Source: Paracoccus sediminilitoris
Lineage (GTDB): Bacteria > Pseudomonadota > Alphaproteobacteria > Rhodobacterales > Rhodobacteraceae
Assembly: GCF_003259195.1 (NCBI RefSeq)
Contig: NZ_QJPK01000015.1
Location: 25,554-89,553 of the forward strand
Reading direction: 5' to 3'
Length of the DNA stretch: 64,000 nt
Every line of letters starts with the position of its first letter. Within the stretch, counting starts at the first letter, position 1. Below are positions 58,610 through 64,000 of the stretch, piece by piece. The notes under the pieces were generated by a model. The model saw only the letters and a list, made by a program, of their open reading frames with translations, had not been told where the DNA came from and ran no database searches. The position numbers and the translations under genes are program-made.

Positions 58610-59592
58610 ACAGCAACCCGCCCGTCGATCTCGCCCCCTGGCAGCCGTCCTATGACCCGCCACCCCCCGGCCACGTATCGGGCAGCCGGTTGGAACGGGT
58701 GCTGCGCCAAGGCCGTTTCGCCGTCACCGCCGAATTGAACCCGCCCGACAGCGCTGACCCCGCCGATGTGTTCGCAGCCGCGCGTCCGCTGGCCCAAGTC
58801 GCCGACGCGATCAACGCGACCGATGCGTCGGGGGCGAATTGCCACATGTCCTCGATCGGCATTTCGGCCCTGTTGACACGTGCGGGCATCGGGACGGTCT
58901 ATCAGATATCCTGCCGGGACCGGAACCGCATCGCGATCCAGGGCGACGTGCTGGGCGCGGCGGCGATGGGGGTGCGCAACGTGTTGTGCCTGACCGGTGA
59001 TGGGGTGGGCGTGGGCGATCAGCCTGGCGCGCGCCCGGTCTTCGATCTGGACTCGATCTCGCTTTTGCGCACCATCCGCACGATGCGCGACGACGGCGTC
59101 TTCCTGTCGGGCCGCCGCATCACCAGCCCGCCGCGGATGTTTCTGGGCGCGGCGGAAAACCCCTGCATCACCCCCTTGGACTGGCGTCCCGATCGCTTGG
59201 CGAAAAAGGTCGAGGCGGGGGCGGATTTCATCCAGACGAACTATATCTTCGACATTCCGACCTTCGAACGCTTCATGGCGCGCGTGCGCGACCTGGGCCT
59301 GGACAAGCGAGTGTTCATCCTGGCGGGCGTCGGCCCCTTGGCCTCGGCCAAGGCTGCCCGCTGGATGCGCAACCACGTTCCCGGCGTCCATATCCCCGAC
59401 GCCGTGATCGCCCGGATGGAGAGGGCCACCGACCCCGGCGAAGAGGGCAAGCGCCTGTGCATCGAACTGATCCAGCAGATCCGCCAGATCGCAGGCGTCA
59501 GCGGCGTCCATGTCATGGCCTATCGGCGCGAGCATCTAGTTTCGGAAATTATCGCCCAGTCCGGCGTGCGACAGGATCATTTGTCGGACTGA
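58606..59592 (+). CDS. metF: Methylenetetrahydrofolate reductase
   Basis: A 328-residue flavin-dependent TIM-barrel enzyme. Visible features are VTAELNPPDSADPADVF, CRDRNRIAIQGDVLGAAAMG, NVLCLTGDGVGVG and DFIQTNYIFDIPTF. The N-terminus is longer than E. coli MetF, as in the MetVF pairs of methyl-oxidising bacteria. In this cluster it would oxidise 5-methyl-THF delivered by the DmdA-like protein, or alternatively feed methionine synthesis. Confidence 0.9.
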   Translation: MNSNPPVDLAPWQPSYDPPPPGHVSGSRLERVLRQGRFAVTAELNPPDSADPADVFAAARPLAQVADAINATDASGANCHMSSIGISALLTRAGIGTVYQISCRDRNRIAIQGDVLGAAAMGVRNVLCLTGDGVGVGDQPGARPVFDLDSISLLRTIRTMRDDGVFLSGRRITSPPRMFLGAAENPCITPLDWRPDRLAKKVEAGADFIQTNYIFDIPTFERFMARVRDLGLDKRVFILAGVGPLASAKAARWMRNHVPGVHIPDAVIARMERATDPGEEGKRLCIELIQQIRQIAGVSGVHVMAYRREHLVSEIIAQSGVRQDHLSD

Positions 59593-59803
59593 GCCTTGCG
59601 CGGAACGGAATGCGTCGCCTTTGGTGGTGCCTGTGCCCCGGACAGCGGCTGCGCGACAGGACGTGAGACATGGTGTTTCGCGATGCCACTGTACCGGATC
59701 AGGGCTGCTTGGCAATTTCTCTCAATGCGTCGCCTGCCGGTATCCGCCGCGAAACCGGTTCGGGCAATCGCGTTCCCCAAGCCTTTGACCAATTTAAGTT
59801 GAT

Positions 59804-59828
59804 GGAACACCGGCCTCACGCATGCGTT
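59804..59828 (+). promoter_or_regulatory. EcfG-type general stress promoter
   Basis: GGAAC (59804-59808), 16 bases, CGTT (59825-59828): exact consensus, 31 bp upstream of the PRC-barrel gene. The 211 bp before it (59593-59803) show no other feature. Confidence 0.7.
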
Positions 59829-59859
59829 TTTCACTCACACAACAAGCAAGGAGCATATC

Positions 59860-60156
59860 ATGGACCATGCACAGCACACTCGTCTGGATGTTTCCGAATA
59901 TACAGAAGCCGTCCTGACCGGTGCGACCGTTTATGGACCCGGTGACGAAACCGTCGGCACGATCTCGCACACTCATGGGACAGGGCAAGGCGCTCAGGTC
60001 GTGATCGACGTGGGTGGTTTTTTGGGAATCGGCGCGAAACCGGTCCTAGTTCCCGTTACCCAGCTGGACCTGATGCGCGACGAGAACCGCCAAGTTCATG
60101 CGGTCTGCAACTGGACCAAAGATGAATTGAAATCGATGCCAGAGCATCGCGACTGA
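59860..60156 (+). CDS. PRC-barrel domain protein
   Basis: A 98-residue protein. The beta-barrel is visible as AVLTGATVYGPGDETVGTIS followed by VVIDVGGFLGIGAKPVLVPV, the standard PRC motif. AAGGAG lies 8 nt before the ATG. PRC-barrel proteins of this size in alphaproteobacteria are often part of general-stress regulons; the exact EcfG-type promoter upstream agrees. Molecular partner unknown. Confidence 0.88.
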   Translation: MDHAQHTRLDVSEYTEAVLTGATVYGPGDETVGTISHTHGTGQGAQVVIDVGGFLGIGAKPVLVPVTQLDLMRDENRQVHAVCNWTKDELKSMPEHRD

Positions 60157-60169
60157 TCTTTTGCTTCTG

Positions 60170-60202
60170 CTCTGCCCGCGAACAGTATTTTCGCGGGCAG
60201 AG
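60170..60202. terminator. Strong hairpin after the PRC-barrel gene
   Basis: A 13-bp perfect stem CTCTGCCCGCGAA / TTCGCGGGCAGAG with a 7-nt loop, 13 bp after the stop. The downstream run is only moderately T-rich (GCATATTTCC). Confidence 0.65.
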
Positions 60203-60307
60203 GCATATTTCCTGCTTCTCACGGCCCTGTAATTTTGCAACGTCCAGTTCGAAGGATCAGGAGCTTGATGATAAGATCATCATCGATTTTCGATAGGCAG
60301 TGGTTCG

Positions 60308-60511
60308 TCAATTTGTGCGTTTCAGGTAGGTGGCGAAAAGGCTTTCATCGACCTGAATGTCTGAAGTTCGAAAGCCCGCAGAAGGTGCCGAAACAGGCTT
60401 CCCCTTAGCCATTTTCAGACAGAACAAAGCTATTCCATTTATTGAAAGCGCAGCGATGGAGGCAACACATATTATGCCGTAATGTCTTGCTTCGCAGAAA
60501 TCAGCTTTCAA
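60308..60511 (-). CDS. Doubtful 67-codon membrane ORF
   Basis: A TTG-started frame encoding one hydrophobic helix (~13-33) with several Cys and a polar tail. No good SD and no recognised family. Kept only because the composition resembles a small membrane protein; it may be noise. Confidence 0.2.
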   Translation of the reverse strand: MKADFCEARHYGIICVASIAALSINGIALFCLKMAKGKPVSAPSAGFRTSDIQVDESLFATYLKRTN

Positions 60512-60520
60512 TGCCTAGAC

Positions 60521-60549
60521 GGCGCCGTCAAACTAAGGCGCCGTCAAAC
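60521..60549 (+). repeat. Direct repeat of 13 bp, two copies
   Basis: GGCGCCGTCAAAC occurs at 60521-60533 and again at 60537-60549, a 16-bp period. Confidence 0.85.
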
Positions 60550-60589
60550 CCTCATCATTCTTGGACACATGTCGGCAGCATCCAGAGTG

Positions 60590-60617
60590 TGGTGAAGGCG
60601 GCCGGACTCGAACCGGC
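60590..60617 (-). other. tRNA 3'-end remnant, possible attachment site
   Basis: The minus strand carries a perfect T-arm (GCCGG-TTCGAGT-CCGGC) followed by CGCCTTC, A and CCA, that is, the last 28 nt of a tRNA gene. The matching 5' acceptor strand GAAGGCG is missing and no D or anticodon arm follows. Such fragments are usual at the far end of elements that integrated into a tRNA gene. Confidence 0.7.
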
Positions 60618-60750
60618 ATTCATCGCTGAAACGAATTTTGAAACCTTGTCAAACCCGTATTTATTTTGAATCCTCAGTTGCGAAAATCACCCGAGATATC
60701 CCGAGCGAACCGGGCGATTTGCGAGGTATGGAACGCATAGACAGGGCATC

Positions 60751-60806
60751 GATGCTTCGATGCTTCGATGCTTCGATGCTTCGATGCTTCGATGCTTCGA
60801 TGCTTC
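60751..60806 (+). repeat. Seven perfect tandem copies of an octamer
   Basis: GATGCTTC is repeated seven times without a single mismatch over 56 bp. Eight-base units are not a multiple of three, so loss or gain of a unit would shift any reading frame that crosses the array. Confidence 0.97.
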
Positions 60807-60995
60807 AACCGGCCAGATATCGGTCGATGCTGTCAACTGAGCCGCAATCTTGTAGACCTTAACATGGCTCCTGGCTCTGTTTAGCACAGAAATGACGCAG
60901 ACATCACTTCCATCCCCAAAGCCTGACAGCTTAAAGTAGCACTGGGGTGTTACCGATCAGCCAATTGTGTATCTACGTTACTCCGGCCCTCCAAA

Positions 60996-61018
60996 GCTCC
61001 AGACCCGATGATTTCGTT
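60996..61018 (+). repeat. Left arm of a distant inverted repeat
   Basis: A 23-bp sequence starting GCTCCAGACCC and ending TGATTTCGTT. It matches the reverse complement of 63930-63952 at 21 of 23 positions; the two differences are adjacent in the centre. Confidence 0.8.
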
Positions 61019-61160
61019 CAATATACGAGCTTCGGATTTGGCAAGTAGACCCTTTCGATGGCAGCTTGTCAGCCTAAACCCACTCCAGACTGCTACTAGT
61101 CGTCACCGCACCAAGCCGGGTCCAGGGAAAGGCATCTGCCATTCCCCGGGCCTTGGATTG

Positions 61161-62708
61161 CTACTCGACTGGCGCGGAAGACTGGGCCTCTTCGGCTTCG
61201 GCAGGTTCCGTCACTTCAGATGTATCGTCCAAGGCGCTTTCCGCCGGGGAAACGGCTTGATCGAACGCTGCCTGATCCTGCGATGCGTCCGCTTGCGCCG
61301 TGCCAGCGCGATCACTGCCCATCGGGCTCTCCGTGACTGACCCATCCGCTGACGAAACCCGCCAGACCATATTGCCCGCGTCGTCGGCCACCAGCAGCGC
61401 ACCGGTGCCATCAATGCCGACGCCTACGGGACGACCATATGCCTTATCACCATCTATGAAACCGGTCACGACGTCCTGCGCCATGCCCGAGGGCTTACCA
61501 TCACTGAAGGGCACGTAGGAAACCTTGTACCCGTTGAAGGCGTCGCGGTTCCAGCTACCATGCTGACCGATAAAGGCCCCATTCGCATAATCGTCCGGCA
61601 TCGCCGAGCCGTTGCTGAAGATCAGCCCCAATGCCGCAACATGGCTGGACAGCGCATAATCGGGAGCTATGGCCTTGGCGATCATGTCGGGGCGTGCCGG
61701 ACGGACGCGTTCATCCACGTGGTCGCCATAATAGCTGTAGGGCCAGCCGTAGAAGGCTCCATCTTGAACCGAGGTCATGTAATCCGGCACCAGATTCGGC
61801 CCCAATTCGTCGCGCTCATTGATGACAGCCCACAGCTCGCCTGAGTCAGGATTGAAGGTCAGGCCGTTCGGGTTCCGCAGGCCGGAGGCATAGATCCGGG
61901 CCGCACCGGTGTCGCGATCAATCTCCCAGATCGCGGCGCGACCCTTCTCGGCTTCCATCCCGTTTTCCCCGGCGTTCGAGTTAGACCCGACCGATGCGTA
62001 AAGCATGGTCCCATCAGGACTCAGCGCCAGATCCTTGGTCCAGTGATGGTTCAGCGGCCCGCCGGGCAACGGGGCCAGCGTGGTCGGTTCGGCGGTGATT
62101 TGGGTTTCGCCCAGAGCATAAGGATAGGAGACGACCTCGTCCGCCTCGGCCACATAAAGCGTGTCATCGACCCAGGCCACGCCAAAGGGCGAATGCAGGT
62201 CGGTCAGCAGGTCGTGCCGTTCATCGACCACGCCATCGCGGTCGGTGTCGCGCAGCAGGGTGATCAGGTTGCTTTCGGGCTGTTCACCGCCCCCGCCCCC
62301 GGCGGCGATCGACATGATCCAGCCGCGGATGTAATCCTTGGGACGATATTTCGGCTTGCCTTCAGGGGCTCGCCCTTGGACGACCAGCACATCACCGTTT
62401 GGCAGGGTATGCACGGTGCGGGGATGGGCCAGATCGGTGGCATAGGCGGCAATGGTCAAGCCCTCGGGCACGACCGGCGTCTGCCCCTCGGACCAACCGA
62501 CAACCTCGGCCACCTTGACGCTTGGCAGAAGGTTCAGGAAGTCCGGCTCTGGCAGAACGGGATCGGGTCCGATCTGACTGCTGACATCAAAGTCGCCAGA
62601 CTGATCATCCTGTGCCTGGGCAGTCGTCGGCGCACCCATGGTTGCGAAGATCACCGCGGCACTTCCCAGAAGTGCCACTCGCTGCAAGGAATAGGTCGAA
62701 TTCGTCAT
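61161..62708 (-). CDS. PQQ-type sorbosone/glucose dehydrogenase family protein
   Basis: A 515-residue exported protein with a signal peptide (cleavage near TTAQAQ, ~residue 33) and a six-bladed beta-propeller of the soluble glucose/L-sorbosone dehydrogenase family. Features include the HPRTVHTLPNGDVLVVQGR opening, HHWTKDLALSPDG, SGLRNPNGLTFNPDSGELWA and the closing blade GRPVGVGIDGTGALLVADD. The last ~55 residues form an acidic Asp/Glu/Ala/Ser tail not typical of the family. Probable periplasmic aldose or sorbosone oxidation with PQQ. Follows the DUF2231 gene by 25 bp. Confidence 0.88.
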   Translation of the reverse strand: MTNSTYSLQRVALLGSAAVIFATMGAPTTAQAQDDQSGDFDVSSQIGPDPVLPEPDFLNLLPSVKVAEVVGWSEGQTPVVPEGLTIAAYATDLAHPRTVHTLPNGDVLVVQGRAPEGKPKYRPKDYIRGWIMSIAAGGGGGEQPESNLITLLRDTDRDGVVDERHDLLTDLHSPFGVAWVDDTLYVAEADEVVSYPYALGETQITAEPTTLAPLPGGPLNHHWTKDLALSPDGTMLYASVGSNSNAGENGMEAEKGRAAIWEIDRDTGAARIYASGLRNPNGLTFNPDSGELWAVINERDELGPNLVPDYMTSVQDGAFYGWPYSYYGDHVDERVRPARPDMIAKAIAPDYALSSHVAALGLIFSNGSAMPDDYANGAFIGQHGSWNRDAFNGYKVSYVPFSDGKPSGMAQDVVTGFIDGDKAYGRPVGVGIDGTGALLVADDAGNMVWRVSSADGSVTESPMGSDRAGTAQADASQDQAAFDQAVSPAESALDDTSEVTEPAEAEEAQSSAPVE

Positions 62709-62733
62709 GTGAAGATCATCCTTGTCAGGGGCA

Positions 62734-63165
62734 TCAATAGGAAGCGACGCGGGTCGCGCGGCGATTGAGAAGGGCGGCGATCAGCATCAGCAGGCAGGTC
62801 ACCGCCGATACTCCGATCCCCCACGGGACAATGGCCGTCCAGCCGTCGCCTGCATGGATCAGGCTGTTGACGAAGGCCATCGCAAGGACGATCGCTTGCA
62901 ACACCACGCCGCCCCAAGCCGGACTAATGCGCCGCATCACCAGACCAATCAGCCACAAGACCACCGCCAAACCTCCGGCGATCAGCCCGAAGAACAGCAG
63001 CCAAGATGAAAAATCCTGCCACATCACCAGCATCGTCTGCGTGTAGAAGAAATCCGTCAGCAGCGTCAGTGTGAAGAACGCTGCCGAAAAATGCGTCAGT
63101 GTCGTCAGTCCGGGCATGGCGGCATAGGCACCGGCCTCGCGCTCATGCGTATAAATGGCGGCCAT
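62734..63165 (-). CDS. DUF2231 membrane protein
   Basis: A 143-residue protein with four membrane helices (~22-42, 52-77, 83-101, 110-132). DUF2231 proteins are often encoded beside periplasmic dehydrogenases and may act as quinone- or cytochrome-linked membrane partners. Here it precedes the sorbosone dehydrogenase and shares its promoter, so it is a candidate electron acceptor module. Confidence 0.85.
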   Translation of the reverse strand: MAAIYTHEREAGAYAAMPGLTTLTHFSAAFFTLTLLTDFFYTQTMLVMWQDFSSWLLFFGLIAGGLAVVLWLIGLVMRRISPAWGGVVLQAIVLAMAFVNSLIHAGDGWTAIVPWGIGVSAVTCLLMLIAALLNRRATRVASY

Positions 63166-63199
63166 CTGTCATGCTTCCTCAAGTTGCGTATAGAGAGCC

Positions 63200-63225
63200 A
63201 ACGATGCCTTGCAAATGTTTGTTCC
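63200..63225 (-). promoter_or_regulatory. EcfG-type general stress promoter of the DUF2231 operon
   Basis: Minus strand GGAAC (63225-63221), 17 bases, CGTT (63203-63200): exact consensus, 34 bp upstream of the DUF2231 start. Confidence 0.7.
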
Positions 63226-63429
63226 GGACTTTCTGGCCGATCGTGCATGGGTTCGGATCAACTTTTGCGCTAAGCGATCTGGGTGATCAAGATAATGTAG
63301 AATTTCGCATGCGCGTTTGCCATCATCAGGTCAGTGTCCGCATGCAGGCGCGAAGAAACCTTGGATGACCTATTTAACCGATTGGTTGATTGGCCATCGG
63401 CAACATCGCTTGCCTCGGCCTCAGTATCC

Positions 63430-63906
63430 TCAAACTTCTGGCCAAAATTGACCGGTTGCGGCGAGGGTGATTGCCAAGAGAAAGGTTTCTGGGCAGAGGT
63501 CATGTCGGGTTGCGGCGCACGATAAGGATCGGGAAACGGTCTGGGGGATCTGTTTGCCAATGATCAGCCAGCCCTTCAGGCGTCCTATCATGATTTCAAT
63601 TCTGTTGCGCCCCTTGTGTGAACTCCTACCTCTTTCGACGGCTTTCCTGCGGAACTTGCGGCCCGCAATGTAGTCCCTCGTTGCTTTATCCCTCGACGAT
63701 TCCTTGGTCCGGTCGGCATCAACCCCCCCCGACAATCGGCATCCAGCCTCCGCCAAACTGTCCGGCAACACCACCGCGCCGGAGTCATCACCAAACCGAC
63801 CAACGATCACGAAGTAACCGATCGGCCGCCCTTTGGCATCGTCCACGGCATGCAGCCCGGCCTTTCGGTCAGCTAGAACAAGTTGTTGGTCAATGAGACA
63901 CTCTCC
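63430..63906 (-). pseudogene. Decayed IS5-family transposase, C-terminal part
   Basis: An open minus-strand frame bounded upstream by TAG at 63909-63907. Recognisable IS5 DDE-transposase text is KAGLHAVDDAKGRPI, GRNRIEIMIGRLKGW and the C-terminal PETFLLAITLAAT. The region of the second catalytic Asp (normally LLGDRGYDAD) has decayed to LSGGVDAD, and about ten residues before the C-terminal block are unlike intact copies. The N-terminal half is absent, so the element is inactive. No clear terminal repeats were seen. Confidence 0.8.
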
Positions 63907-63929
63907 CTAACCCCGAATTATGCAAAAGA

Positions 63930-63952
63930 AACGAAATCAATGGGTCTGGAGC
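63930..63952 (-). repeat. Right arm of a distant inverted repeat
   Basis: Reverse complement of this 23-bp stretch equals 60996-61018 at 21 of 23 positions. The arms enclose the sorbosone dehydrogenase operon and the IS5 remnant. Confidence 0.8.
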
Positions 63953-64000
63953 CTAGGTGTTCAGTCCCGGCATCTGGTGGATCGGGTCGAGGATGAATCT

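Larger units (their letters stand above)
60157..61160. other. Gene-poor plastic region
   Basis: About 1 kb without a confident gene and with lower GC than its flanks. It holds a hairpin, a weak 67-codon ORF, a 13-bp direct repeat, a tRNA 3' remnant, a seven-copy octamer array and one arm of a distant inverted repeat, each listed separately. A short dyad GATGAT-AAG-ATCATC lies at 60267-60281. The mix suggests remains of past insertions. Confidence 0.7.

Noticed and set aside
60590..60700. A complete tRNA gene
   Set aside because: Only the T-arm and acceptor 3' strand exist; no matching GAAGGCG, D-arm or anticodon arm is found downstream on the minus strand.
60751..60806. CRISPR array
   Set aside because: Units are 8 bp with no spacers and no cas genes nearby; it is a simple tandem repeat.
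60638..60887. Small ORFs on both strands crossing the octamer array
   Set aside because: The repeated peptide units come only from the 8-bp repeat read in three frames; no SD and no family.

Overview
The window looks like chromosome from an alphaproteobacterium of the order Rhodobacterales, most likely Paracoccus or a close relative. This rests on high GC, LpxI in place of LpxH in the lipid A cluster, a tRNA-His with A73 and no extra 5' G, an adjacent bolA-grxD pair, MmcB, and many short Rhodobacterales-type membrane proteins. No species-level claim is possible from sequence reading alone.

Layout. 1-14.7 kb: the 3' end of an ABC exporter, tRNA-His, mmcB, a TSUP permease with RidA, the lipid A block fabZ-lpxA-lpxI-lpxB, a four-gene MoxR/DUF58/DUF4159/GATase-like operon, and a DUF1285-hyi pair followed by a 24-residue membrane peptide. 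14.8-33.4 kb: core genes (typA, ahcY-metK behind a TetR regulator, coq10, a zinc metallopeptidase, a YqaA-type membrane protein, dsbB, gyrA, an AI-2E transporter, an MscS channel, cysK, a NUDIX protein, a DUF2059 protein, tRNA-Ser). 33.7-39.4 kb: a FadR-type regulator divergent from a polar amino-acid-type ABC transporter, a class V PLP enzyme and a dihydropyrimidinase-like hydrolase; this looks like an uptake and breakdown operon for an unidentified compound. 39.7-50.3 kb: a NarL-type response regulator followed by a surface-polysaccharide locus: a very large membrane protein, a periplasmic Ig-like protein, a GH5-like hydrolase, two glycosyltransferases, a Wzx-like flippase and a probable outer-membrane beta-barrel. 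50.4-53.3 kb: stress and redox genes (sodC, a small lipoprotein, bolA, grxD, a DUF883/holin-like pair). 53.5-59.6 kb: an Lrp-type regulator and a folate-linked demethylation cluster: a GcvT/DmdA-like protein, an ECHDC3-like crotonase without catalytic glutamates, an acyl-CoA ligase, an MTHFR C-terminal-domain protein and MetF. 59.8-64 kb: a PRC-barrel gene, then a plastic region with a tRNA 3' remnant, a seven-copy octamer repeat, a distant 23-bp inverted repeat, a PQQ-type sorbosone dehydrogenase operon and a decayed IS5-family transposase.

A pattern that links distant genes: four sites match the alphaproteobacterial general-stress sigma factor EcfG consensus exactly (GGAAC, 16 or 17 bases, CGTT). 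They lie upstream of the 24-residue membrane peptide, sodC, the PRC-barrel gene and the DUF2231-sorbosone dehydrogenase operon. Two near-matches precede the DUF883/holin operon and the small lipoprotein. All six genes have a stress-type profile, so the sites probably define part of one regulon. The sigma factor and its partners PhyR/NepR are not in the window.

The best candidates for something undescribed are the polysaccharide locus, the demethylation cluster with its non-canonical crotonase and an embedded 57-codon ORF, and the FadR-controlled ABC/PLP/hydrolase operon. Functions for these three are inferred from domain content and gene order, not demonstrated.
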